A stretch of 64,000 nt of DNA from Aldrovandia affinis. Taxonomy: Eukaryota > Chordata > Actinopteri > Notacanthiformes > Halosauridae. The translations under genes and the position numbers were made by a program. The stretch lies in contig JAINUG010000215.1 in the NCBI GenBank assembly GCA_029706075.1, forward strand, positions 1,294,501-1,358,500, in the 5' to 3' direction. The notes beneath the pieces were generated by a model. The model was not told the DNA's origin. It ran no database searches and worked only from the letters and a program-made list of their open reading frames with translations. Positions 34,401 to 48,600 of the stretch are shown piece after piece; position 1 is the first letter of the stretch; each line of letters opens with the position of its first letter.

Positions 34401-36390
34401 CGCAGTGATGCTTGGGACTACTTTGCTGCACAGCGGGACCAGTAACTCAGACTGCTGATCTGAAGCCAAGCGGAGCATGATGTAGGTGTAGAGATCTCTC
34501 ACGTTGTAAAAAGGTTGACTGCTTGTTTTATAACCAGATTAATGCTATTCATCTCCAGAGATCATCTATCGATAGCTATGTTGTGTGTAGTTTTGTGTAG
34601 TTGCTAGCCAAACGTAGCTGTCTGTCTAGCTGACTGTTACACAAACCACTTTTTAGTCTGATTACAGTGGTGATAGGCTAATTTAGGTTAATGTTAATTA
34701 ACCTTAGCTAACATAGTATACATTGACAGTGGTGATAGGCCCAAAGCTAGCTATATTTCAGTGTACATTTTCATAAAATCATGACAGTCTACTACTCTTG
34801 TATTGAATTAGCTACAAGGGTAGACTGATTACACAAAATATTTCTTAGTGACATTTCTTGTGACGAACCCCCCTAGAGGGGCTAGGTTTCTTGACCTCTG
34901 TAATTCTTGACTCCTGGATATGGCCCTGGTTCCTTGGATTACAGCTACATTAGCTCTTCCAAACAATGCATCAGCTGACTAGAGGTATCCACTGCACTGT
35001 TTACTTTGTTTAGCAACAAAGCCATCAACAGCAAGGGAGTCATTCTCCACTAATTGCACACCACTTTTTTCACGGAGCATGAGACATTTTAAAGATGAGC
35101 AGTTTCACCTCGACCCCTGTGCTAAACAGTCACAGGATGTGTTGGGACACGCTTGGTGACAGGGAACCAGCTACAGTTTTGCTTTGCAGTTAAAATGTTC
35201 TTATGCATGGGGTGCATTCTAATCTACACAGGCAGCCGAGAAGACAGATGTATAATTTTAAGATTGAATTTCACATAAATAACTGACTGGAACTGGTTTG
35301 TTGGATGAGTCCTCATGTGTTATAATCTCCTGTGAGAAATTATTACAGCAGCTCAGTAGCACAGGGTATATAGTTTCATTTCAAGACCCCATCCCCCTAA
35401 AATTCACTTTGCAGGCTATATCACAAGTGTTGCAGACCATCAATCAATAAAAATGGCCTCAAACCCCATCCATTTTGAGTAGCCTGTGGAATCAGTTCCA
35501 GGATTGGTTTCTAGGGCCATAATTTATATATGCTTAATACACAGACATGAAGCTATTCAATATGATGGCCAAAATCTCTCAACAAAAAATTCAAGCGCTT
35601 TAAACAGCCCTTCTGGTGGAATGTTATTAAAGTGTTTTTAATAACTTTCATGGAATTTCAATGAGCTTGGGAACTCTGCATAAAACACATCACTCACATA
35701 GAAATATATCATAAGTAAATTTGCTCTTTGGCACATTGTTTCAAGCATTGACCCAGGAGGTGGGGCTTACCAGGAGTGATGAGGTGGTGATTGGTCACGG
35801 GCGTTACGTTCCGGGTCACGTTCACCATGCAGGTCGCCAGGTCGGTGGCGCTCTCCCCTTTCTTAATCCGCTCTGGGGGGCCCTCGTTCCCACAGCCTTT
35901 CCCCCCCACCCCAGGGCCCTGCACCCCCTGGGTGGGGCTCTTGAGCTGGGCCAGGTTGGACAGGGAGAGCTGGGTGCCCCCAGGAGTCTGCTTAAGGCTC
36001 AGGCCCTGGAGCTGAGTCTGGGAAGGAGCAACTGCCGTCGCCCCCTGCTGGCCTCGGATGGCCAGGTTCTGTACCTGAAAGAGACGAGGGTGAGGAGATG
36101 GGAGCCCAGAACAGTACTATACATGTTTACCGTAAATGATTCAGACATAGATCTATCAAAGGATGGAGGCAAATTGTATGCCTCTTACATGTGAACACAG
36201 CTGATGGTACTTTGTTACTTTGTTGCCCTCTAGTGCAATTGATAGTTACTACACAAACACCTGTTGTGTTGCAGTGCGTGACTGTATGGTGCGTCTGTGT
36301 GTATGATGCGTAAATGATCCGTTATATGTTTATGTGCATTATGTGTGTATGTGTGTGATGTACTAATGAGTGCATGTATGTATGAGCATA

Positions 36391-36421
<31 letters not shown>

Positions 36422-39400
36422 GAGTGTGGGCGTGTGCGTTTGTACGCATGTGGTATGCGTGTGATGCGTGTGTGTGCGTTACCTGTGCTGTGGAAACCTG
36501 TTGTCCTGCAGACTGTGTGGTGGCGTCAGGCTGGACGGTGGTGACAGTGGCGGTTGGGGTGAAAATTAGCTGAGGGGACAAAGGAACAACAGACCTCAGG
36601 CTCCTCACTATTCTCACAAGATTACATGTCGGTGTCTGAAAACACAGCATAGAAAATCTGAGAGCGATCAACCATCCACACTCACTCTCTCTCCACCCAC
36701 TCATAGCACAACACTGCATGTTAACCTGAAAGGCTTGTGTTCCTCAGTGTAGCAGAACTGGTATATGCGCACGCTGCATCACCATGGTGCTGCCGGTTGT
36801 TGTTGCTATGCAAGGTTGGCGTATTCTATTTTTTCCGATTTGCGGTTCCTCTCACCTCGCCGCATCTCACATTTGATACGTAAGCTGAACGCGCGCAGGC
36901 TGGGCCTCTCGCACGAACGCAGCGATAATCACAGCCTGGTGGCACGCTGCGCTGTGGGAGCATGCCGTGGTGTCAGGCCCGCGTGTCGGTGGATCAATGC
37001 TGCCCGTCATGGAATGCAGTCATGTCGCTGGAGCTCAAAGACTCTATTGTTAGAGAGAGGGTAGCAGTCAGACAGCTAAGCGACAAGGAAAAGGAAAGGG
37101 AACCAGGGCCCATAATTCTTCCTGCATCTGTGCTTTATCAGTTTGACAAACACTGATGCTAATAAATGCTGGAAAGGAGAATGATGAATTTACCATTGGC
37201 CTTAATCTTTCCTTGTATTTATCCAGCCAGTTCTGAATATCTACCATATCTGGGAATGTTAGAGCAATAATTCTGGAGGACAGAAGTGTAAATTATCTAA
37301 AAGTAGATTTCATGCTGACGTAGGTGTCTTCACACAGAGGGCTATTTATTCTAGACATTTCTTACCAAGTGTTTGTACTACAGTCAGAGCCAAACTGCCC
37401 AGAGTGATGGTTTCATTCGAAATGTGCTGTTATTTTTATTATAATTCTGATTCTGATTACTATGAGTTTTACACCAGTGTTAAATGTTAAGCAACTTTTA
37501 ATTAGGGATTGGAATCCTTTAAAATCTTGACAGATTAGCTGGCATGAATTTAAGAGTTTTTAAAAATGATTTATTATGTGTTTGTTTTAGCAACACACAC
37601 ACATACCAGGGAAACTGAAGCTGAAGCACTACTGCACTCCATTGTGAGCCAGTGACTCCTTTACAACAGTCCACACAGTACTACAGGAGAGAGCCAGTGT
37701 CTACTGGAGGAGAGAGACGCAGCTCTCACTGTAGGCTGGTATGTTGTTTTTTGAGACAAGTGGAGCCCATGCTGACTCAAACTCACCCAACCCCTGACAG
37801 TATGGTTTTAGTCAGTTGATGATATAGCCATGGCTAAGGACCAAACCTTAGACTGAGGGCCCAGAAGGTGAGCACTTTTACCACAAACAAAAGCGTTCAC
37901 CCACAATGTGTTTCCTGTACCACTCCCAATCAGATTTCACATAGTTTGTTGGTCTATTAAATCTCAGTACTGTATATAGTATGTTATATATTGCCTACAG
38001 GAGGAGTTGCAGCTATTTTCTCTTCAAAACTTATGTTTAGAATCACTGAACTAGGTGAATTCATGTCAATGGAATACCTTGCCATTGAGCTCAAAACCGA
38101 ATCAACAATATTAGTTACAATATACCGCCCACCTAAATACTCACCAATATTCATACAGGAGTTCTCTGAGCTGATCTCTCTATGTGTGACCAGATACGAT
38201 AAAGTAATCCTAAATGGAGATCTGAATATACACTTCAATAAAAAATCAGACTCCAAAACTATAGAACTTATAAATACACTGGACAGCTTTGATCTAACGC
38301 AACATATAACTGAACCAACTCACCGGCACGGTAACACATTAGACTTAGTAATAACTACTGGGCTAAACATCAATAATGTCTCAATAACAGAATTACCTCT
38401 CTCAGACCATCACTGTATATTCTTTGACACTGAGATAACCTTAACCAGAACAAAAAAGAAGTTATAGTCCAAAAGAGGCTCCTAGATGACAAAGCTGAAT
38501 CAAAGTACTCTGATCTCATTAGACTATATGAGCCACACAGTCATGACAGCTCTCTAAATGAAATGGTAGAAAATCTCAACGATGCACTGTCATCTGTGTT
38601 AAACTATGTTGCCCCGCTGAAAACCAAAAAGAAGTCGATAGCCAGAGCCTCCCCCTGGCTAAATCATAATGTTGTCAGCGAGGCAAAAGGAAATGTCGTG
38701 CAACTGAGAGAAAATGGAGGAAAACAAAAACAGTAATCCATTGTAATATCTACAAAGATGCGTTAACTGCCTATAACAAAACCATCCGCCTAGCAAGGAA
38801 GGATTACTTCTCAAAAATTATCACAGATAACGCTGGAAATTCCAGAGTTCTGTTCTCCACTATTGATCAACTGCTCAACACTGCCCCCACCCCTCCACAG
38901 TCCTCAACAGTTAAGTGTGAAGAACTTGCACTGTTTTTCAACAACAAAATAACTTCAATCAGAGCCAGTATTACCCCTGATAGAAATAAAGCTGATTCCA
39001 GCAAAGTGTGCAATGCAACCATGGGAAGTTTCACATGTATCACATTAAGTGAACTTTGTAAAACTGTCTCCGATTGTAACTCCTCCACTTCAGACATTGA
39101 TCCTGTACCTACAGCATTTTTTTAAACGGGTGTTTAATAGTGTCTCAAGCCCTGTCCTGGACATCATAAATACATCCCTTAGAACTGGTATCTTCCTGAT
39201 ACCTTTAAAACAGCAGTTGTGAAACCCTTATTAAAGAAATCCAACTTAGATAGTAATGTTCTGGCAAACTATAGACCGATATCCAACCTTCCATTCATTA
39301 GTAAAGTACTTGAAAAGATAGTTTCAGTTCAAATAAATTCCTTTCTCAAAGAAAACAACATACTAGAAGAATATCAGTCAGGCTTCAGAAAATTTCACAG

Positions 39401-42400
39401 CACTGAAACTGCTCTTACCAAAATAATTAGCGACCTCAGACTAAACTCTGATGAGAACAAGGTGTCTATCCTCGTTGTGTTAGATCTCAGTGCAGCATTC
39501 GACACTATTGATCATGATATTCTAATAAATCGTCTCGAAAAGTATGTTGGTTTCTCTGACTGTGTTTTGAACTGGCTCAAAACATACATCAGAGGAAGGA
39601 AATTCTATATTAGCTTGGGAGGCTATATGTCTGAGAAATACGACAACTGCTATGGGGTTGCACAAGGGAGCTGCCTAGGTCCATTGCTTTTCTCCCTTTA
39701 CATGCTACCACTGGGTGACATCATCAGGGAACAAAATGTAGGTTTCCACAGCTATGCGGATGATACACAATTGTATATATCCGCAGAACCAAATGATACG
39801 GCAGCTATAAACTCCATTACCAACTGCCTATTAGCAATAAATAAATGGTTGAGCAATAACTTCCTGAGATTAAATGAGGATAAAACTGAAATTCTACTTA
39901 TCGGCCCCAAAACAAAAAGAGAAATGCTAATTAAAAACTTGGGAGGATTAACCCCTGGATCAAATCTGAGGTCACAAGCCTTGGTGTCATCCTAGACTCA
40001 GAACTGAATTTCAACTCCCATATAAATAAAGTGACTAAAACATCATTTTTTCACCTCAGAAATATAGCAAAGGTACGACCATTTATAAATCAAAACGATG
40101 CTGAGAAGCTAATTCATGCTTTCATATCTAGCCGGTTAGACTACTGTAACTCACTCTTCACTGGTCTTCCCAAGAAAACCATTGAAAGACTCCAGCTCAT
40201 TCAAAACTCTGCAGCTAGATTATTAACCAAAACTAAAAGGAGAGAACACATTAGTCCTGTCCTAGCTGCTCTACACTGGCTTCCTGTAACCTTTAGAATA
40301 GACTTTAAGGTCCTCCTTCTTACTTACAAAGCTCTAAATGGACAAGGACCTAACTACATAGCTAAATCTCTTACAAATTACACACCAGCTAGAACACTGA
40401 GATCATCAGATGCAGGTCTATTAGAGATCACCAGAAACTGTCATAAGAAGGTTGGTGATGCGGCCTTTGTCAACTACGCCCCAAAATTATGGAACACATT
40501 ACCCATAAATATCAGGGAAGCCAACACACTAGACATTTTCAAAAGACAACTTAAAACCTATCTTTTTACCAAAGCTTTTGATTAACTCTGACTTGCACTA
40601 CTAAATTGATCTTGCACTATATATATTTTAATCTTCTCTGATTATGCATTCTGTGTAAAGCACTTTGAACTGCAATTCTTGTATGAAAGGTGCTATATAA
40701 ATAAAGTCTTACTTACTTACTTACTTACTACATATACCGTGCCCCTTTAAAGTCTACACCCTGCCTCAAAATCTTTTGTTGCCTTACAGCCTGAAACGAA
40801 TGGCTCATGGCTGTGATTCAAGCAAAGGGTGCTTCTACCAAGTACTAACTCAGCGGGGTGTAGACTTATCAATACAAGTTATTCTAGTTTTACATTTTTA
40901 ATTCATGTCCAGAAATTTGGAGAATTCTTTTTTTCACTTTGAAGTTGTAGGGTAAAATGTGGAAATAAAGATGGAAATAGTCTGATTTCATATGTTTTAA
41001 TTTCAGGCTGTAAGGCAATAAATGGTACCATTTTTTGAGACGGGGTGTACACTTTAAAGGGGCACTGTAAGTAAATTAAATATTAAGTATTTGAAGGAAT
41101 TCAACGATTTAAATGAACAAGTGTTCAAAAGCATGAGTCTCACTGAATAGCTTCTGTTAAAAAAAACTGTTTTGCGAAATATTGTTAAATACAAGCCAGT
41201 ATATGCCAGGAAAACGCAAAGTTAGCGGTGCTGTTTGCTTTAAGCGGAGGGGACAGTATGTCTAGACATCTGCGATATCTGGGCCGCGTATTTATCTCAC
41301 GCGGATACGCAGAACCAGGCATTTCACAGAATCTGGGGGCTTCCGTCCAAAAGCATCATCGAAATATGAAACAACTCTTTCCAAGCCCCCTGGGCGAGGA
41401 TGACTGAAGTGCGGCGCGTTTGAAGGATGGATGGATGGTTCTGCTTCTTTGTTACACACCGTGCACAGACCCTTCGCCCACTAATGACACACTTGTCCTG
41501 AAAAATCAACTAACCCGCGCGATGCTTTCGCCAAGGCAAACACAGCGAAATATTCTCCAGCTCTGCTTATTTTCTCAATTAATTGCTGCTGCGCTCCGAC
41601 TCTGTTTGCACACCCTGGCCACAATAAAGAGGGGCTTTTATAGCGGAAATCCTGACCAGATGAATAAATGTAGAGACGTAAGTACAACGAGATCTAATGT
41701 CAGTGAAAATGTCAGTGTGGCCTTTCTCTCTCAAGTATATACGGAGACAGAATGGTTGTGAAAACGTTTCAAATGTCCGGAGGCTTCGGATTCCTTTGGA
41801 GGTGAACGTAGCCTATTTAACCCTGCATGTCAATACGTGTTTCCCTCTGTCCGGGACACGAATTATAATCTCCGTGGGTAACGAATGGCCGTATGACAAG
41901 CGGAAAACAGAAAACAAAACGTGCAGGGGTGTATTGTTGTTTTTTGACATTTTCCATTTCCATTTACCAATATGCTGAAACCAGATAAATGTCTTGATTG
42001 GCGATGTTGAGTTTTAACAGAAATACATGACAAATAGCCTACGTGCAATTAGGCTATGTGTATTTTACAACACAATACTATGTATGCAGATGCACAGTAT
42101 GGAAAAATAGACAATGGTGGTTATAAATATTTCACAAAACGACTATTTTCATCAGCGCCCCATTCATTCCCCTTGTGTTCATTAAAAAAATTAAAAATGT
42201 ATTTTCATTTTTTTTCCTGTTTTCTCGAAAGCATGTGCTGGTATAATTTTACCTGTGCAATCTTCAGTCTGATCAATAACCATGTTTGATTTTGGAGGTT
42301 ATCAAGTCACCAATAAGGACTAACTACAGAAAGCCACCTCTACATGACACCTCTGGTAAACTAGTATGTCACTCCTCACTGTCATAGCAACTGTAGCTAT

Positions 42401-42581
42401 GTTAGCACAGAGGCAGGCAAAACGCACACATACACTAATAACACCCACCCACTCTCTCAATGTGTGAAAGTAAGAGGCTTTGGGATATGTACAGAGAGCA
42501 AAACCTAAGTAGATGTGTGCGTATGCATGAGAGAGAAAGTGAGAGTGAAAGAGAGTGCACATGTGTGATAGAGAGACAGTG

Positions 42582-42629
<48 letters not shown>

Positions 42630-45600
42630 TGTGTATATTGTATGAGTGTGTGCGTGTGTGTGTTTGTGTGTATATTGTATGAGTGTATGTGTGTGTGTAT
42701 ACATTGTATAGTGTGTATATTGTATGTGTGTGTACGTGTGCGCATGTGTGTGTGTACGCGTACATGTACGCATGTTCATGCCTTTACCATTTGGGCACGC
42801 AGATACATTTGTGCCTGGCTGGCGGTGAGGGCGGGGCTTGAGGCATTTCCCAGGAGCACAGCCTGCTGGGCAATGCCCGCAGGGGCGGAGCTGACACTCT
42901 GTGCTCGGCTGATCAGCTGGGCGGCCGCTGGGGACGTGGCCAAATTGATCTGGAGGGAGGAACGACACAGTCGTTTAACACACAGCATCTCAACACGGAT
43001 AATCCTTAGGTCACACTGGAGCTGTCCCTACAGGCAGCACCAATGCAATTATTGCATACATGGTTATTGCAAATAATTAATTTCTCACATAAGCAGTTTT
43101 TTTGTCATTTACAACATATGCAGTGTGCACTGAGAACATTATCATTGTGTTCATTATTTTGCTAATAACATTCACAACCGTGAGGGGATCACTAACTCAA
43201 ATGGCCCCAGTAATTCGATGGTAATTGGATTGATATTTGTTTAATTATGACAGATTACCTAGATATCTAAAGCCCTAATGGGTGGTGAACTACTGCTGAA
43301 GAGATTTTAAAAGGATGCATGATATATGAACATTTGGACTGCATTTGGCAGTTGTGTCTATATTTTTATTATAAGTGCATATACAATACCCTCCAAAATT
43401 ATTCACACCCTTGATAAACAAATAAGACTGTATAAAATAAACAATACAGGGAATGACCTACATTGTATGTAGAAATGTATGGGAAATTCTATTGTTTTAT
43501 AAAACAATACATTAGCTCAGAGGAAAATATTTTATTTAACCAGTAATGTATATTTTTTTCAAAAGGATATGTGGCACAATTATTCACACCCCTAATCATT
43601 ATTTTTAATAAAATCCAACAAACATAAATCTGCATTAACATGCTACTTTCTTAAGTTCATCTCAATCTTACGGAACTGTACTGTCGACTCCCATTGCTTC
43701 CTGTTTCACTGGGGTATAAAAATAAAGTAACACACATGTAAAATCATTTGTCATTCATCAACATGGGGAAAGGCAAATAACTCTCAGAAGAAATAAGACA
43801 AATGAGTCAGGAGATGGTTTCAAACAAAACATTTTTTAAAGTAAAGATACTATTACTACTATACTTTTACTTTCCAGTATTAGTTAAATAATTAAGAAGT
43901 TAACTGAAGCTAAGAAGAAACTACTAAAACAGTGATAAACCTGCCAGGTACAGGATGCAAGTGCATCTTTCCCCAAGCACAGTGAGGCAGATGGTTTGGG
44001 AGGCAAAGAAAACTCCAAGGGCCACAGTTGGAGATCTACAAAACTTGGTTGCATTGTGGGGATACAAAGTCTCCTAATCTACCATCAGACGCCACCCATG
44101 TAAATGTGCTTTTTGGAAGGGTTTAAAAAAAGCCTTTATTGAGGGCAATCAACAAAAATAAGCATCTGGAGTTTGCTAAATGGCATTATTTCAGGATTTT
44201 ATGGTAAGATGAGAGCAAAATTGAACTTTTTGGCCATGCACACCAGCGGTGGATTTGCCGTCGGAAGGATGCTTATGTTTTAAAGAACGTCATACCTATG
44301 GTGAAATGTGGTGGCTCTTTCGTGTTATGGGTCAATGGAATCAAATGGATCTTACATCAAGATAATGATCCCAAATATTCCTCAAAATCAAGCAATGGCC
44401 ATTTTGGCCTCCAGACTTGAACCCGATCAAATCATTATTCTGTCTGGAGGAATGGTCAAAGATCGCCCCCCCTCCCACACACAATATGTTCACCAATCTC
44501 ATAAAACACTATAGAAGACGACTCAGTCGTGTTATCCTTGCGAGGGGAGGGTGTGCAAAGTCCTGAAAACGGGTGTGAATAATTGCGATGCACCTTTTTC
44601 TTAAAAAAATATTACTTGCTAAACAAAGTAATTTCTCTGAGCAATGTATTATTATAAAATAATATCATTTAACTTTTTTTTTTAGTATACAGTATAGCTC
44701 ATCACCTGCATTGTTTATTGTATGTTCATCTTTATCAAGGGTGTGAATACATTTGGAGGGTACTGTTGTTATTATATCAATATATGGATCTGCATATCTA
44801 ATATGTATTATATGCAGTGTAGTTGCATGCGTATTATGTATATACACTCACACTCGCACAATACTCACAGACACACACACACACACACACACAATACTCA
44901 CAGTATAACAGTGTAATAATAAAAATGTGAATAATAATAATGTATGTTCCTGCAGAGACTCACAGTGGTTTGAGCCGATGCTCCCGTTTGCTGGGTTGCG
45001 GTCCCATTCTGGGTGGAATTTTGCCGCCCTGCCACGAGACTGGCCTTTTCGAAGGGCGAGAAAGACGAGCGAGGAGTCAAACACACAGAGGAAGTGTTCA
45101 GGACAGAGGGGAAAACCCCTCCCCTCAAAGCGAATGCAAAGTGTGCGCTGTACGGCGGGGAAAAATGCCACTCCTCGCCATATCGCCATATCTCCATATC
45201 ATAGCCCCCAGGTCTCAGACATTAATCTCACTCCACTGCTGCTGCATATGCCCTTTGAGGCTCTCCGTATTCTTCATCAGCAGAATAATGAACTTTATGA
45301 ACAGAAGAAATACATTATAACTGCCATATTGTTTATGTTTATAAAGCAACATGTTCAGTGTTAAACGACAGAGAGTCTACTCTAACAGGATTCATTCAAC
45401 GCTTAAATTCAGCTGTTACAGTTGACTGTCATTAAAATCCAGTAGGGACTAAATGTGCTCCATCAGAGTTGATTTAACATTTTGCTGTATACTATATAAT
45501 ACTACTACTACTACTAATAATAATAATAAAGTTGCTGCACTATGAATTCTTGTTGTTGTTAATTGAAAGGATTCAAGTAATTAAAATGCAGAAACGTGCA

Positions 45601-48600
45601 GATATTGAAAGTTGTCTGCCTAGCATTTTAATGCCAGGCATATTCTACATGTTGGTTCTTCATACTTGAAAACATGAACCCTGTGAACTGAACTGGCTGT
45701 TCTGTTCTCTGGGGGAATCCAGGCGTCCTCCAGCGCTTCTGGCCATAGGTGAGTATTCAGCATGTGGTGCCACTCGCTCCAGACTCCGGCATGAAAGATG
45801 AGAAGAGAACGCCCCCAAGGAACAGTCCACTCTGCGAAGCCAGAACGGCTGGCCATGGATGAAAGGAGCAGCCATGTTTACTGAGAGGATGTGATTGTAC
45901 ACAGGTGCAGTCTGTACTGAGTGACTGGCTCAAGCGCTTCTTTGATTGGGGGGTGGAGGGGAGGGGAGGGGCCCGGGCATGATGTCAGATTCTATGAAAG
46001 GATAATGATGTCAGACATTACATCACTGTTATTTTATTGGCACATTTGGATTTGATTTATTTATGGATTTTTTGGACTAGATTCAGTCTAGCGCAATGTT
46101 CTTTTTCCTTAACATTGAGTTATGGATTCAAACCAATGTCATTTTAAAATATTTACCTAATTATTGAAAGAATATGATACACAGCATCATGTGAGAAAAA
46201 CATAAATAAATTGGCCAAATCTATTTAAATCTTAAGTGTTCCCAGTTTTAGGGAAGATAATATGTTGTTTTTGTTTGTTGGTTTTTTCACAATAATGATT
46301 CACAGGACAATAAAAAGTTAACAACACACATGCCATGCATCAGGCCATACTGATTTAGAGTCTACAGTGAGACATGGTGAGTCGTTACCGAATAACAACT
46401 TCCCTATTCGTTCATTCATTCAGCTCCCACCAGCCTAGCGCTGAAATCTTCCCACAAGACCGCGAGGTCTGTTTTCTGTCCTCGGTAAGAGGGGCTGCAG
46501 TCCCCCAGGTAAACGGACATTAATCATTGTCACCGCTCGACAAACGCAAGCAGGAAGTGGGGGGCACTCCCCCAGAGAGGGGACTGAGAAATTCCTCTGC
46601 TTTGTTTTCGTGGGGGTCTAGGGGGTAAAGCTCTGTAAGAGACGGATCCAGGGCAGAGGGTAGCTGGATGAAAAGGTTTTTCTTCCTTTTTTTCCTCCTG
46701 CCATTTTGACAGCCATCGTAGGTCTGTTTATGCTATCTGAAAATGAATCGGTTGTTATTTATTGAATTGGTCGTTCATCAGCTCCCGAAGCTATTCTGAA
46801 AGGAGCTTTCGCATTTACAGCACTACAGAACGTAACACAAATCCCTTTGTTTCTTATCTCCCATCATCCTTTGCTTCCTGGGGGTCACGTTAACCCAGCT
46901 CCCCTGCAGTGACAATGAAAAATTGCCTGATTGTTTTTTTTTTTTTTTTAAAGGCTTCCTCCAGGAAGGTTGCGTGTAAAACCCTAAATCAAAAACCCTG
47001 ACGGTTTAAGCAGGAGCCATGAATGTAGCCCGTGGTCAATACATTTGTCAGTGTTTCTTCAGATTTGAAGGGACTGCTAGCCCGCGGGGTCAAGGTCAAC
47101 AGTTTTGCAGGAAGGAAAACATAAATAAGAAAAACCAATGCAGCTAAATGACATTGGAGATGTGGGTGATGCATCTGTTCAGCGCAACCTCTGTAAAGGG
47201 TGCAGTCTAAATTACAGTGCAAACATGGCTGATCTGGACAAAGAAAAATGATGTAGGTATACATGGAGGATACAACTGTCATTTCAGGTTCAATAATCAA
47301 TTTATCAGAGTGACAAATGAGCATTTTTTGTTAAATGATCTATGATCTAAGGAAAGAAAAAAAGAAATTTACCAGAAGGATACCAGACAAAGGCATCGCG
47401 ATGTACGGCAGTTGACCTTTCTGGATTGAATCTCATGCAGCCTCTGACTGAAGGCCATTCCTCTTTTAGTCTCGACTTCATTAAGTGACAGAACTGTAAT
47501 ATCGATATAATTGTACATTGTGTGCATGGCTTCTCTTCTGGTCTTTGTGCATCAGTCATATGTTGTCTTACTTTTCTGATGGAATTGTGTATGCCCACAT
47601 CAAAAATACAATGCATAATATGCATTTAAAAAGAGACCATTAACATCTCTTGCAACATTCCTAATTAAGCACGGTTAGAAAACAAAATACTTGTACATTC
47701 ATACAAAATTTCCTTGATCTCCACTTTCTTCTTCTTTGTCATTTGAACAAGTAGCTTCATGCAGCAAGGACTTCATAGTTTATTGCTTCATACAGCAATA
47801 AGCTATGCTTTATAATAATAATAAATTTTATTTATAATGCACTTTTCATTATAAGTAAATCTCAAGTGCTACAAAAGCATAAAACAAAGAAAACAAACAC
47901 AAAGATGCATCAAAAACAAACTAGCTTAAATGAATGCTAAAAATTGTCACTCCTCCCAAGCATGCGAGAACACATCCAGGAAATTTCTATGCATACTCAC
48001 TCTCGCATACTTGAGATTTGGAAGTTGATACATCAGCTACAACCATCTGTCGTCCTGTGTTTTATGTGTTTTGGGATATGGCCAATGAGCCTTTTAATGG
48101 CTATTGTCAAGTATCCAGTGTTGGACGTGCCAAGCACACTCCAGGCTGATAGCCATTACAGCGGTGGTTGTCCAATCAAACATTTTCATTGGGTTTAATT
48201 TCCACATGCCTATCATAAAAAATACAATAAAGCATGTTGCAGTTCAACTCGGGAAAGTTGTGTTTGGAGGTAACCAAGCACACACATAGGCTGGTTTCCA
48301 TAGTTACCCCTGAAGCACTCAAAACCACAGTGAGGGTGCTCATTTTGATCACGTGCCATGATGTCATCAAGCAATCATTACAGGGCTTGAGAGACATGAT
48401 AAAAAGTTGTACTATGGAGCACACCTGTGAATCATCATCACCACTACCCTCACTTTTATCAGTGAATGGTACTACGGACAGCCAATCGCCACCCCCCCAA
48501 ACAGGAATCCCGGTCAAAGCTGGACTGGCGCAGCCGGGTCCCGAACGCCAGGTTGCAGTGGGAAACCCGATTTTTACTCTGGGGTATCACAGATGTAACA

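Larger units (their letters stand above)
26655..35770 (-). other. longest phc2 intron (9.1 kb)
   Basis: No exons found. Contents noted separately: a degraded tRNA-like SINE head near 27385-27440 (GGGTTGCAGGTTCATATCCC), a 5S-type SINE (30150-30640), a fold-back element (31154-31309), GCTAAC/CTAG-rich DNA (31600-31880), a degenerate CCCTAA-like run (32140-32215) and a Tc1-like remnant (33133-33542). The rest is unremarkable. Confidence 0.75.
36570..42787 (-). other. phc2 intron with LINE and MITE
   Basis: 6.2 kb. 37990-40730 is an L2/CR1-like LINE and 40737-41067 a Tc1-like MITE placed directly after it. 36770-37060 and 41210-41560 have more CpG than the surroundings but show no exon. 42584-42770 is a TG-rich microsatellite. 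Otherwise empty. Confidence 0.8.
42950..44963 (-). other. phc2 intron containing a Tc1-like transposon
   Basis: 2.0 kb, of which 43384-44765 is a Tc1-like element. An (AC)n run is at 44870-44893. No genes. Confidence 0.85.

Noticed and set aside
35721-36194. Long open frame on the + strand (157 residues)
   Set aside because: It is the antisense shadow of the phc2 exon 35771-36074; the minus frame matches PHC2 and has correct splice signals.
36770-37064. CpG-rich stretch as a further promoter or exon of phc2
   Set aside because: No homology or splice-consistent exon; CpG content is only locally raised and I cannot separate it from chance.
37990-40585. Host genes with reverse-transcriptase domain
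   Set aside because: Frame breaks, LINE domain order and a microsatellite tail identify a retrotransposon copy.
42435-43076. Open frames rich in Cys/Val (+) or His/Thr (-)
   Set aside because: Products of the TG/CA microsatellite and antisense of the phc2 exon 42788-42949.
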